Shown: positions 52,166 to 60,830, counted from the stretch's first letter. The stretch is 64,000 nucleotides of DNA from CAYJBH01 sp964370825 (GCA_964370825.1 CAYJKY010000002.1:52632-116631); one strand, 5' to 3'. Translations and numbers: made by a program. The notes: generated by a model from the sequence alone, not told the origin.

Positions 52166-52588
52166 TTATTCCTCGATTAATATCCCTGCCTTAATAACAG
52201 AGCGTACAACGGTTTTGCCATGCTGATTTAAAATTCTTGCCTTTACAGTAATCTCGTTAAACAGCTCGTTAACATCGACAACACTTCCCTCAACTGTAAG
52301 CGTATCACCGATATATACAGGTAGCTTATACTTGCTGTCAATACCATGTAAAAGGCATCGCCTTCCCGGTAGATAGACACCGGCTAAGGTAGAAAAAAGT
52401 GATGACACCATAGCGCCGTAACAAACTCTACCGACAAAACCTTTTTCCTTTGCATAATCCTCGTCTATATGCAGAGGATTAACATCGCCGGTTATTGCTA
52501 AAAAAGCATCCATCATCTCACAGGTTATTGTACGTTCAAAGCTCGCACTCTCCCCTACCGATATGCTTTCTATACTGAAATCATTCAT
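52166..52588 (-). CDS. MaoC-like hot-dog dehydratase/hydratase
   Basis: A 140-residue single hot-dog-fold protein of the MaoC/PhaJ (R-specific enoyl hydratase) type. The catalytic Asp/His lie in FLAITGDVNPLHIDEDYAKEKGF, followed by GRVCYGAMVSSLFSTLAG and LPVYIGDTLTVEGSVVDV. It should reversibly hydrate an enoyl thioester, here probably on the ACP encoded upstream, whose stop overlaps its ATG as ATGA. Confidence 0.9.
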   Translation of the reverse strand: MNDFSIESISVGESASFERTITCEMMDAFLAITGDVNPLHIDEDYAKEKGFVGRVCYGAMVSSLFSTLAGVYLPGRRCLLHGIDSKYKLPVYIGDTLTVEGSVVDVNELFNEITVKARILNQHGKTVVRSVIKAGILIEE

Positions 52589-52827
52589 GCCGTAAGTCTC
52601 ACTAAAAGATCGATAAGATCCCCAACATTTTGAAGATTTCTTACATCACCAAGGCTGAATTTAACCTTAAATTCCTTTTCCATCGCTGTTAAAAGATTTA
52701 TCTGCTCGAGGCTATCCCAATCCTCAATATCTGCGGCACTTGTCTGTCTTGTAATTACCAATGTATCATCATCAAAGACGTCGTGAAAAATCGGTTGAAT
52801 TGCATCTAAAATAGTGTTCTCGTTCAT
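52585..52827 (-). CDS. Acyl carrier protein of the FkbH operon
   Basis: An 80-residue acidic four-helix protein. IEDWDSLEQINLLTAME holds the phosphopantetheine Ser (residue 39) in the DSL motif. The wording DWDSLEQI is that of specialised ACPs paired with FkbH proteins rather than the housekeeping AcpP (DSLD.VEL). It lies 30 bp after fkbH and overlaps the MaoC gene. It should carry the glyceryl or acyl thioester handled by the operon. Confidence 0.92.
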   Translation of the reverse strand: MNENTILDAIQPIFHDVFDDDTLVITRQTSAADIEDWDSLEQINLLTAMEKEFKVKFSLGDVRNLQNVGDLIDLLVRLTA

Positions 52828-52857
52828 TGTTATTCTCCTTTATAAATATGAAATTAT

Positions 52858-54618
52858 TTAATTTATATTAATATAGCTTGTCTGTTGCTTATAGCCGATG
52901 AGAGGAAGTTCAAACTCGACTCGCTCGGCGGAAGAAAAGGTAACGCTAAATCCCGCCTTTTCGTAGAAATCTGCACAGGGCTTGTTTTTTGCTGTAGGCA
53001 GAAACACACCTTTTAAGGTTTGTACACCCTGCACTTTAAGAATATCCACAAGTCTGTCAATCATTGCATATTCAAGTTCTCTTTTAAAAACCCTACAACT
53101 CATGACAAACAGCTCTATTTCACATATATCTTCATACTTCTTTGCAAACAGAACGCTAACAATTCCGTTGTCACCAAATCTGTCCGAAAGAGAGGCACAT
53201 ATGCTCACATAGTCGCTACTGTTTGAAATTTCATCAACCTCTGCCTCGGTATAACGTCTTGTTGTCATGTTGAACTGATTAGTCTTATTTACCAGTTGTG
53301 TTACCCGCTCCGTATTTCCTCCACCGACCGGTACCATCTTTGCAGTCATTTCCAGACTTTTAAGATATTCGCCGTAGTCGGCAAAACTGCCCTGTTCATT
53401 TTCTCTTTCAAGATTTTTTCGTATGAACTCGGTTCGCTTTTTATCGTCATCGGTCAGTGTGGTTAGCTCAAAATAATTATACTCGTTGATTGTGCGCAGA
53501 TAGCTGTCCGGTTCGGCAATATCCGGCACATTTATTTCCGGTAGTTCGCCGGATACCATGTGGCGTTCTGCAGGGTTATCGTCCACAAAAACGGCAGAGT
53601 CGGAGGTTATGTTAATCTCGGATAGTATAGACTTGACATTTTCGCCCTTGGAATTCCAGTTCGCCATAAATGTCACAAAATCATCAACAGAAAGAGGCAT
53701 TTCGTCACGAGAAAATCCGGAAAGTGCAATATCTTTTTCATTTTTAGAGCACACTGCAAGCATAACACCTTGATCTTTAAGTCTCAACGAATATTCACAG
53801 AGTGCAAGATGTGCCATTCCTATCGGGCTTTCATTACCGATCTCTATGCCCTCTGCACCGTCATCACCTATCACACCACCCCAGAGAGTGTTGTCGAGAT
53901 CCAGTATCATTGCCTTTTTAGATTTTCCGAAAAGAGAGGATATTATCGAGGCAATATTCTGTGCAACATAGGGTATCATCCGCACAGCGAATGGGTATTT
54001 ATACGCATACCAGACCGTTTCATCATGCCAAGCAGACAGCCCGTGGTAGCTGCTGAGATAGTTGATGTCATTAATATAAACACCTTTGCCGTATGAATAA
54101 TCTGCTAGCAGGCTGTTTATTCTCGATATATGGCGCATCATGCCACCGGGGAACATTGCCTCTGCGTTGCCTGCCGGGCGATAAGGGACAAACTCAAAGC
54201 TGTTTTGTATTACCGGACACCCAAAGGAGAGTGCGGCGTCTATTACCGCCTTAAATCGGCTGAATTCGCTTACCGCAAACTCCTCCGCCTGAGCCTCGTT
54301 AAGTAAAATTGAAGGCAAATTCAGATTGCGATAAGAGGTGTGTATATAGATAATATCGGGTGAGAAATTTTTAATACTCCCATCATCGAAAACCAAATCT
54401 TCATAAAAGCGTCCATATCCACCGGTATAAAATTCGGGTTCAATACCTATATCCTGCAAAAAAATTCTCAAAACCGACTCTAAGTCTCCGATTGTTGATC
54501 CGGAGAACAATGCTATTTTTTTTATGATGCGCCCACCAGTCTCCTTCTGCTCTCGCAAAAGCGACTTCTTTTTTTGCATGATGTAATCTGCATCGATAGG
54601 ATATTTAATAACGCCCAA
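52858..54618 (-). CDS. FkbH-like HAD-IIIC phosphatase / glyceryl transferase
   Basis: A 586-residue protein. An N-terminal SGNH-like part (ALFSGSTIGDLESVL near 36-50) is followed by a HAD-IIIC domain, with nucleophile and acid aspartates D240 and D242 in ILDLDNTLWGGVIGDDG. Later motifs are CSKNEKD and VFVDDNPAERHMV. The C-terminal region (LPTAKNKPCADFYEKAGF) is GNAT-like. FkbH-type enzymes dephosphorylate 1,3-bisphosphoglycerate and load glycerate onto an ACP; other members serve surface-glycan or polyketide pathways. The TTG start has GAGG five bases upstream. It is the first gene of a tight five-gene operon with a consensus promoter. Confidence 0.88.
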   Translation of the reverse strand: MGVIKYPIDADYIMQKKKSLLREQKETGGRIIKKIALFSGSTIGDLESVLRIFLQDIGIEPEFYTGGYGRFYEDLVFDDGSIKNFSPDIIYIHTSYRNLNLPSILLNEAQAEEFAVSEFSRFKAVIDAALSFGCPVIQNSFEFVPYRPAGNAEAMFPGGMMRHISRINSLLADYSYGKGVYINDINYLSSYHGLSAWHDETVWYAYKYPFAVRMIPYVAQNIASIISSLFGKSKKAMILDLDNTLWGGVIGDDGAEGIEIGNESPIGMAHLALCEYSLRLKDQGVMLAVCSKNEKDIALSGFSRDEMPLSVDDFVTFMANWNSKGENVKSILSEINITSDSAVFVDDNPAERHMVSGELPEINVPDIAEPDSYLRTINEYNYFELTTLTDDDKKRTEFIRKNLERENEQGSFADYGEYLKSLEMTAKMVPVGGGNTERVTQLVNKTNQFNMTTRRYTEAEVDEISNSSDYVSICASLSDRFGDNGIVSVLFAKKYEDICEIELFVMSCRVFKRELEYAMIDRLVDILKVQGVQTLKGVFLPTAKNKPCADFYEKAGFSVTFSSAERVEFELPLIGYKQQTSYININ

Positions 54619-54662
54619 CTTTACCTCATATAAATTAATGTTTTTAAGTTTTAATTATAGAA

Positions 54663-54691
54663 ATTATACGAAAAATAGACCTATATGTCAA
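54663..54691 (-). promoter_or_regulatory. Consensus promoter of the FkbH-ACP-MaoC-SDR-GNAT operon
   Basis: Reverse strand TTGACA (54691-54686), 17 bp spacer, TATAAT (54668-54663): a perfect match in both boxes. The predicted leader is about 38 bases. Confidence 0.85.
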
Positions 54692-54699
54692 GCCGAATA

Positions 54700-54728
54700 T
54701 TTACATACGGGAGCATACGTGCTATAAT
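54700..54728 (+). promoter_or_regulatory. Promoter of the YwaF-like gene
   Basis: TTTACA (54700-54705), 17 bp spacer, TATAAT (54723-54728). Only 8 bp separate its -35 from that of the divergent FkbH operon, so the two probably compete for polymerase or share a regulator. Confidence 0.7.
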
Positions 54729-54762
54729 TTAAAAATCGTTTGTTATTATAGAGAGCTGTATT

Positions 54763-55467
54763 ATGTTTTCATTTGCACATATTATTTCAGTTATCGTATC
54801 TGCAATTTCAATTTTCTTTATTGTTAAATTTTTTAAGAAAAAAGACAATTCATATACACTAAAATTTTTGCAGATAGTTTGTATCATTATCCTTCTTTTA
54901 AACCCAATAAACTGGGCATATGAGATTATTGTATATGGCGAGCTCAACCTCGCACTCAGCCTTCCGCTACATCTATGCTCGATTTATTGGTTCCTTTTCC
55001 CCTTCGCGGTGTTTTTAAAAAAGGATAGTACATTTCGTCAGATATCACTTGCAAGCTGTGCCACAATAGGCATAATCGGTGGCATTCTCGGATTGTTAAT
55101 GAATTCTCATCTAAGCCTACACCCGTTTATATCCTTTCCTGTTTTAAGAAGTATTTTATATCACTTTTTGATGATTTTGGCAGCAATTTTGCTATGGACA
55201 AAAAATGTTTATAAACCCAAAAAAATGGATGTTTATACAAATTATATTCCGGTGATTGTACTTATTGTTATCTGCTGTGTAGTTGAGCAACTTTATGGCC
55301 TTGAATATTGTTATGTACGTGACGGAGCAGGCACACCACTCACAATAATCAGCTCAATAATGCCAAGGTTTGCTTATTTAACAACCATCTATCTTGTTTT
55401 GTATTTTTTTATTAGGTTCGGTTTTTACAATAAGTTTTTTGCGAAAGAACTCTACACAATAAAATAA
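54763..55467 (+). CDS. YwaF/TMEM164-like integral membrane protein
   Basis: A 234-residue protein with about seven membrane segments. LALSLPLHLCSIYWFLFPFAVF and the later HPFISFPVLRSILYHFLMIL are characteristic of the YwaF (TIGR02206) family. The conserved His in LPLHLC and a second in LYHF fit its relation to the eukaryotic TMEM164 acyltransferase family. No activity is proven for bacterial members; a lipid acyl-transfer role is an inference. It has its own promoter, divergent from the FkbH operon, and ends 80 bp before an aldo/keto reductase. Confidence 0.82.
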   Translation: MFSFAHIISVIVSAISIFFIVKFFKKKDNSYTLKFLQIVCIIILLLNPINWAYEIIVYGELNLALSLPLHLCSIYWFLFPFAVFLKKDSTFRQISLASCATIGIIGGILGLLMNSHLSLHPFISFPVLRSILYHFLMILAAILLWTKNVYKPKKMDVYTNYIPVIVLIVICCVVEQLYGLEYCYVRDGAGTPLTIISSIMPRFAYLTTIYLVLYFFIRFGFYNKFFAKELYTIK

Positions 55468-55479
55468 ATGTATTATTGC

Positions 55480-55508
55480 TTGTCAACATGACAGCTTTAT
55501 GATATACT
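55480..55508 (+). promoter_or_regulatory. Promoter of the aldo/keto reductase-esterase pair
   Basis: TTGTCA (55480-55485), 17 bp spacer, TATACT (55503-55508), 39 bp before the start codon. Confidence 0.65.
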
Positions 55509-55547
55509 TAATAAATATTAGTAAATGATGAAAGGATGGTTATTAAC

Positions 55548-56405
55548 ATGAAAAAAAATCTACTTGGAAGAACAGGGTTAGAGGTCTCTCGTGTCGGGTA
55601 TGCCGGCATAGTTTCTATGCATGTTGAACAGGATAATTCCGATAAATATGTTAAATATGCATTAGATAAAGGTATAAACTATTTTGATATTGCACCATCC
55701 TATAATGATGCACAGGAAAAAATGGGGCTATCGCTTAAGGATTACCGCAAAGATGTTTACCTTGCTTGTAAAACCGTTAAAAGGGATGCCGAGGGTGCAA
55801 AAATCGACATGGAAAACTCACTTAAGATGCTTTATACCGATCACTTTGATGTATATCAGCTACACTCAATTACCACCTTTGAGGATGTCGACACTGTATT
55901 CGGTAAGGGCGGAGCTTTCGAGGTCATTTTGAAGGCTAAGGAGGAAGGTGTAATCCGTAACATCGGAATGAGCTGCCACAGTGAGGAAGCGGCAATGTAC
56001 GCTCTTAAGCAGTACGATTTCGATACGATTTTGTTCCCCACAAACTGGGCACTGCATATGGGTAAACAGTTCGGTAGTGATATGATGAATGCGGTTAAGG
56101 AAAGAAACATGGGTTTTATCGGCATGAAATCACTTATTCATCGTGCATGGAAGAACGATGCCGAGAAAGAGGCATACCCGAAATCCTGGTGTAAACCTAT
56201 ATATGGCAATGATGAACTTGCAATAGCTGCAATGAAATATGCAACACAGGAGATGGGTGCACAGATACTTATACCGCCCGGAAACTTTGAGCACTTCTCC
56301 TATATTGTAGAAAATGTCGATATTGCCTTCTCTGAAATGACCGCTAAAGAGAAAGAGCTTTTAAATAACGAGCTGGTTGCAATAGATGGAATGCAAATTT
56401 TTTAA
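55548..56405 (+). CDS. Aldo/keto reductase
   Basis: A 285-residue AKR-superfamily oxidoreductase. The tetrad is Asp and Tyr in YFDIAPSYND, Lys in LACKTVKRD and His in VYQLHSI. MKKNLLGRTGLEVSRVGYAG is the usual N-terminus of the YhdN/AKR11-13 type. The ATG at 55548 is chosen because AAAGGA is too close to the other ATG at 55536. It is distinct from the AKR at 15.7-16.5 kb, sharing fold but few motifs. It is followed 20 bp later by an esterase gene, suggesting a joint catabolic task of unknown substrate. Confidence 0.9.
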   Translation: MKKNLLGRTGLEVSRVGYAGIVSMHVEQDNSDKYVKYALDKGINYFDIAPSYNDAQEKMGLSLKDYRKDVYLACKTVKRDAEGAKIDMENSLKMLYTDHFDVYQLHSITTFEDVDTVFGKGGAFEVILKAKEEGVIRNIGMSCHSEEAAMYALKQYDFDTILFPTNWALHMGKQFGSDMMNAVKERNMGFIGMKSLIHRAWKNDAEKEAYPKSWCKPIYGNDELAIAAMKYATQEMGAQILIPPGNFEHFSYIVENVDIAFSEMTAKEKELLNNELVAIDGMQIF

Positions 56406-56425
56406 ATTATATTTTGGAGGCTTTT

Positions 56426-57199
56426 ATGGCTGTTTTTAACATCAAATTTAATTCCGGTACACTTCGCAGAAATGTTAATCTTGTCGCATGTATCCCTGTT
56501 GATAGTCCGGAAAATTTTGACGGAAGCAAAGGGTATAAAACGCTTTATCTACTGCATGGAATGCACGGCAACGAAACCGATTGGCTTCAAAAGACTACGG
56601 TTTCCGAGCTTTCAGAAAAACACAACATTGCAATAATAATGCCATCCGGTGAAAACAGTTTCTACCTTAATCACCCTAACCGCATGGAAAACTACAGCGA
56701 CTTCATAGGAGAGGAGCTTGTCGAGTTTACAAGAAGAACCTTTCCCCTCTCGGACAAACGAGAGGACACCTTTATCGGCGGACTTTCCATGGGCGGTTAC
56801 GGTGCAACCTTGAACGGTTTAAAATATTCCGATACCTTTGGTGGCATTATTGCACTCTCCTCTGCATTTCTATTAAGTGATGTGCAAAATGTAAAACCGG
56901 GAAAGGAAGGTGGCATACCCTATGAATATTGGGTAGACACTTTCGGAGAGCCGGATAAAGTGGCAGGCAGTGAAGCCGACTATGAGCATTACGCGCTACA
57001 GCTAATCAAGAGCAAGGTAAACTTGCCAAAGTTGTATATTGCCTGTGGTACCGAGGATTTTTTAATAGAACAAAACCGCGAGTTCCACACCTATCTTACA
57101 AAGATAGGATATACACACAGCTACACAGAAAGCCCCGGCGAACACAACTGGGATTTTTGGAGAGAGTATATAATCACAGCACTTAGTGTAATGATTTAA
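56426..57199 (+). CDS. Esterase D / EstA family alpha/beta hydrolase
   Basis: A 257-residue serine esterase. YKTLYLLHGMHGNETDW (oxyanion region), IIMPSGENSFYLNHPN, the nucleophile motif FIGGLSMGGYGATLNGL, the Asp in CGTEDFLIEQN and the His in PGEHNWDFW form a complete catalytic set of the esterase/tributyrin esterase family (PF00756). No signal peptide is present, so it is cytoplasmic. The ATG at 56426 has GGAGG five bases upstream. Feruloyl, acetyl-sugar or S-formylglutathione-type substrates are possible but not decidable here. Confidence 0.9.
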   Translation: MAVFNIKFNSGTLRRNVNLVACIPVDSPENFDGSKGYKTLYLLHGMHGNETDWLQKTTVSELSEKHNIAIIMPSGENSFYLNHPNRMENYSDFIGEELVEFTRRTFPLSDKREDTFIGGLSMGGYGATLNGLKYSDTFGGIIALSSAFLLSDVQNVKPGKEGGIPYEYWVDTFGEPDKVAGSEADYEHYALQLIKSKVNLPKLYIACGTEDFLIEQNREFHTYLTKIGYTHSYTESPGEHNWDFWREYIITALSVMI

Positions 57200-57213
57200 A
57201 ATTATAATCAATC

Positions 57214-57245
57214 AACTTGAAAAACGTTACAACGTTTTTCAAGTT
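57214..57245 (+). terminator. Palindromic hairpin after the esterase gene
   Basis: AACTTGAAAAACGTT and AACGTTTTTCAAGTT form a perfect inverted repeat of 15 bases per arm, separated by two bases (14 usable pairs). The T-rich arm may act as the termination tract. It is symmetrical, so an operator cannot be excluded. Confidence 0.55.
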
Positions 57246-57268
57246 AAACTACTATAAATAGTCAGCTA

Positions 57269-57319
57269 AAAAAACATTGCATACCTACCTTTTTAAAAAG
57301 TGGATATGCAATGTTTTTT
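57269..57319. terminator. Bidirectional terminator between esterase and CGGC genes
   Basis: AAAAAACATTGCATA and TATGCAATGTTTTTT form a 15 bp stem with an A/T-rich loop and T runs on both strands. It overlaps the last two bases of the CGGC-domain gene. Confidence 0.85.
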
Positions 57320-57650
57320 AATGTGTGTAATCAATAATTCTGATACCATCGCCTATGTCATTATTAATAATATCCTTCATCTTTTTTGCAAAGGGACATG
57401 GGTATCCTATCGGCGTACCTTTTTGTATACAGGATGCAAATACAATTGTATCCGCCCCTCTTTTAACAAGCTCCCTTGCTCTTAGCACAGATTTTTTTGC
57501 AGGGCATCCCCCACAATTTACAAAACCAACTATTTCTATGGTTTCATCAACACCTTCAAACGAGCCGGTTTTTTCCCGAACAGCCTTAAAATCAGCTGTT
57601 CCGGGGCAAAAATCTTCCGTCTGCATACATCTAATAATGCCTACTCTCAC
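57318..57650 (-). CDS. CGGC domain-containing protein
   Basis: A 110-residue protein of the CGGC family (PF08821): VGIIRCMQTEDFCPGTADF, the name-giving FVNCGGCPAKK, and IVFASCIQKG...YPCPFAKKM. Five or more conserved cysteines suggest metal binding or redox function; none is demonstrated. It starts with GTG, with AGGAGG eight bases upstream. It stands alone between a terminator and the amidase gene. Confidence 0.88.
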   Translation of the reverse strand: MRVGIIRCMQTEDFCPGTADFKAVREKTGSFEGVDETIEIVGFVNCGGCPAKKSVLRARELVKRGADTIVFASCIQKGTPIGYPCPFAKKMKDIINNDIGDGIRIIDYTH

Positions 57651-57744
57651 TTGGCTATCCTCCTATAAAACAGAGATGTTTTTCATACACAGAAACATGT
57701 TTTTAGCTTAATTCACTATGACTTACAATAAGTTGAGCGGTATA

Positions 57745-60633
57745 CTAAAAACCGAACGATGCCAAAATAGCATCTGCCGTGGCCTGTGCCATTGCGTCCT
57801 GATATGCCGGTGTTCTTAATTTCTCATACTCTGTCGTGTTGGATAAAAAGCCGTACTCAACCAGCATTGCCGGAAAATGTGTGTGCGATGCAACACGATA
57901 CCATCCGTATTTCGCGCCCCTATCAATACTTCCGAGTGCTCCTGAAATAGCAGAGGATATGCTTGCCGCATAACTCTTTGAGTATGGGTTAAAGTACCAA
58001 ACTTCGGTTCCTGATGCCGAAGGGCTGTAGGAGGAGTTATGGTGAAGGCTTACAAATATATGCGGTGAGTATGCAATTGCAGCATCACGCCGATCATCTA
58101 ATGATGGGTTAACGTTGAGCATATCGGTCATCATGACCTGAACTCCTCTTGCACGAAGTATCTCACTAACCTTTATTGCCATTTCATAGTTTAAATCTTT
58201 TTCCGACTTCATTCCCGGGATAGGAATTGCGCCTGGGTCGCTTCCACCGTGACCCGGGTCGATATAAACCTTAAGATCGGTAACGGATGTCGGGTACTGG
58301 TTGAATCTAAAGACAAGATTTCCTGCTGAGTCATAATAGGAGATAAAGCCAAGAAATTTACCTGCAGTGGTAAGTGGCATATTTATTCTAACATCTTCAC
58401 CCTCCTGTGTAACACTCACGCCGGAAAAGATATTGTTTTGAGTGATAAGCGGAATTGCTTCCGGGGTTAATGTTGATGATTTAAACAGTATGCTGAGATT
58501 AGTTGCGATAAAACTTCCGTTAATTCCGGATTCATTATTAAAGTTTAACGGGGTGAGCTCTGCTACGTATGCCATCTTCACAGAAGGTGTAAGGGTTAGA
58601 TATGCATAGGTGGAATCGGCTGAAAAAGATGCAGCGCTGATTGTATTTACCAAGCCGGGCTGAACACCTTGTGACGAGACATCTCTTGAGTCAATTCTAT
58701 GGCCGGATTTAAGGATATAATAGTTGTATGTAGTGTCTCCATCCTGGTAGGTCAGCAAATCACTGACAACATAGTCAACGGATCCTCTAGGCAGCGGGAA
58801 CTCATTTCCCCATGGGTCTGCATTTAATACTGTGGTCGGATAGGTTCTCGCCTGTTCGGCAGTAACTACCACAAGATTTCCTGTATCAACCGGTATGTTT
58901 GAAGCAACCTTGACTGCTGCACCCTGCTTTGTTTGGGTGATACCGTCCCATATACCGGTAAACACTATGTTACCAAGACTCGACGATGCCGCATCTCCTG
59001 CCGGAACGGTATAATCTCCGGTATAGGTGATATAGCTCGTATCGTTAGCCCCCTCCTCACTCTCAACCTCGGATGGCTTTAAATCAATTGATGTTCCGTT
59101 AACGGTTGCAATAACATCGGTGCCTCGGTAGGCTTCCGCCGTAAGGGTAAGCCGTGTATTACCCTCCACCGTAACCGAGCCGGCAGGTGACACATCACCG
59201 AAGATTTGAACCTCTCTTGTAATGTTATATACTACATTTTTTTCTTTATGGGTAAATGTAAAGGTATTTAGTCCGGCTTTCAGTGGCAGTGCAACCGAGA
59301 ATACACCGTTATCGTTTCGCTCAAGCTCTTCCTCGTTAAGAAAAATTGCAAAGTTAGGATCCGATGCGCCATAAAAATGTGCTTCCGATTCAAATGTTGT
59401 GTATTCCTGCTTTTCCGGTCTGCTTACGGCAAGGTCGGTCAAAATATCCGAGGTTGCCACCATATTGCTATAGTACCTTATAAGTACATCGGTACTCTGC
59501 TCATGGTTTTTTATAAGGTCGGAATAGGAGTAAAAGACAGAGCCTAAAACATTATCAATTTCCCTTGTAATGATAACCTGGCGCATTACCTGATCAGGCG
59601 CCTTCCAGCCCTCATCCTCACCACCTAAATTTTGATTGTTTATCAAGGCAATTGTAGGTATTTCATAGCTGTCGGTCTTACCTGCCCACCAACCTATCAC
59701 CTCTTCGAACGGAATGGAAACATCGGAAATAGCTCCCGGTGCATTTACGGCTACAGCATCTATGGGATTTGATTTAAGTATTGCATCTATATTTATGTTG
59801 CCATCTGTCAACATCTCGTAATCCGATGTGGTCTTGCTACCGCTAGAATCCGTTTCAATATTTGCCCATACCGGCTCAACTATCAGCCCCACACCGGTTT
59901 CAGGTCGAACTGTTTTAACGGCATCAACCATGGTACTCACAAGGGAAGTTGCGCCTTCATTCATCCAGTTTTCGTAACCCATTCCACCGCCTTCGCTGCG
60001 GTAAACCGCCATGGTATTTCCGGTAGCCGGGTTTTGATATCCGTCAATAAAAACAGCATCAACATCATATATCTTGACAAAGTCCTCTAAATTCACCGCT
60101 GCAGATGTTCGAATATCGGACGACAACTCATCCGAGGGTAACATCTCATCCCCTTCCATGCGATAGGATGCTGTAAAAACCGGATAAACATAAATATCAT
60201 TAGCTTTTGCAGCATTTAGTATGTAATCAAATGCATCAAAACCGGTTGCACTTTTAAGTGTAGGGCTTGCATATATTACACCGTCTGTAGTTTCAAGCGG
60301 AACAAAAAGTGCGTTAAATCCATATGATTCAGCCTGTGAGATGATTCCTGTTATTTGTTTTTTTACCGTATCCTCTGTATCAGAACTGCTCAGGGCATAG
60401 TCTATACCGGCGGTAATCCAGAAAGATTTAATCTCATCGGGTGCATTAAAAACACCTCTTGACACCATCTCGTCACTCGTCAATTCCTGCTCGGTGTCGA
60501 TATCGTCCGCATCGGATGCATCAGTTGCAACCGAAGACGACGAAGATAATGCATCCTCGGCAAAGACCGCCGAAGAAAACACGGTTAACGATATAACAAA
60601 TACAAATATTTTTAATAAAACAGATTTAAACAT
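57745..60633 (-). CDS. Secreted GHL10 glycosyl-hydrolase-like / N-acetylmuramoyl-L-alanine amidase fusion
   Basis: A 962-residue secreted protein. The signal peptide (about 5-25) ends AVFAED; an acidic Ser/Asp linker follows. Residues about 65-420 form a GHL10-like TIM barrel (IKSFWITAGIDYAL, YGFNALFVPLET, DAVFIDGYQNP). Beta-sandwich and SH3-like regions come next. The C-terminal 180 residues are an Amidase_3 domain with zinc ligands in YIDPGHGGSDPGA, the Glu of MKSEKDLN and SLHHNSS, and the catalytic Glu in LVEYGFLSNT. It should cut the amide between MurNAc and the stem peptide. The GHL10 part may bind or cut the glycan strand; this pairing points to a dedicated wall-remodelling enzyme. Confidence 0.9.
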   Translation of the reverse strand: MFKSVLLKIFVFVISLTVFSSAVFAEDALSSSSSVATDASDADDIDTEQELTSDEMVSRGVFNAPDEIKSFWITAGIDYALSSSDTEDTVKKQITGIISQAESYGFNALFVPLETTDGVIYASPTLKSATGFDAFDYILNAAKANDIYVYPVFTASYRMEGDEMLPSDELSSDIRTSAAVNLEDFVKIYDVDAVFIDGYQNPATGNTMAVYRSEGGGMGYENWMNEGATSLVSTMVDAVKTVRPETGVGLIVEPVWANIETDSSGSKTTSDYEMLTDGNINIDAILKSNPIDAVAVNAPGAISDVSIPFEEVIGWWAGKTDSYEIPTIALINNQNLGGEDEGWKAPDQVMRQVIITREIDNVLGSVFYSYSDLIKNHEQSTDVLIRYYSNMVATSDILTDLAVSRPEKQEYTTFESEAHFYGASDPNFAIFLNEEELERNDNGVFSVALPLKAGLNTFTFTHKEKNVVYNITREVQIFGDVSPAGSVTVEGNTRLTLTAEAYRGTDVIATVNGTSIDLKPSEVESEEGANDTSYITYTGDYTVPAGDAASSSLGNIVFTGIWDGITQTKQGAAVKVASNIPVDTGNLVVVTAEQARTYPTTVLNADPWGNEFPLPRGSVDYVVSDLLTYQDGDTTYNYYILKSGHRIDSRDVSSQGVQPGLVNTISAASFSADSTYAYLTLTPSVKMAYVAELTPLNFNNESGINGSFIATNLSILFKSSTLTPEAIPLITQNNIFSGVSVTQEGEDVRINMPLTTAGKFLGFISYYDSAGNLVFRFNQYPTSVTDLKVYIDPGHGGSDPGAIPIPGMKSEKDLNYEMAIKVSEILRARGVQVMMTDMLNVNPSLDDRRDAAIAYSPHIFVSLHHNSSYSPSASGTEVWYFNPYSKSYAASISSAISGALGSIDRGAKYGWYRVASHTHFPAMLVEYGFLSNTTEYEKLRTPAYQDAMAQATADAILASFGF

Positions 60634-60770
60634 ATGTAATTCCTAAATATATATATGATATAATAACATATTATTCGACAAATTGAAATACTTTTTAGCA
60701 TTTTATTTATCTAAGTAATGATTATTTTGCAGTGTTTTTTTCTTTTTTTAAATTTTTTTTGAAAAAAGAC

Positions 60771-60799
60771 TTGATTTTTCTTATTTAACTGATTATAAT
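60771..60799 (+). promoter_or_regulatory. groES-groEL promoter
   Basis: TTGATT (60771-60776), 17 bp spacer, TATAAT (60794-60799), directly upstream of the CIRCE element. Confidence 0.8.
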
Positions 60800-60803
60800 A
60801 ACA

Positions 60804-60830
60804 TTAGCACTCATGGGCATTGAGTGCCAA
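60804..60830 (+). promoter_or_regulatory. CIRCE operator (HrcA binding site)
   Basis: TTAGCACTC, nine bases, GAGTGCCAA: the HrcA-binding inverted repeat with one mismatch from consensus (GAGTGCTAA). It covers the predicted transcription start, so HrcA should repress the operon until heat or misfolding stress. Confidence 0.93.

Noticed and set aside
54729..54947. 72-codon reverse-strand frame before the FkbH operon
   Set aside because: It is antisense to the YwaF-like gene start and lies upstream of the FkbH promoter; nothing supports it.
57214..57245. Perfect palindrome as a repressor operator
   Set aside because: It lies after a gene end, next to a second hairpin in front of a convergent gene; termination is the simpler reading, though an operator is not excluded.
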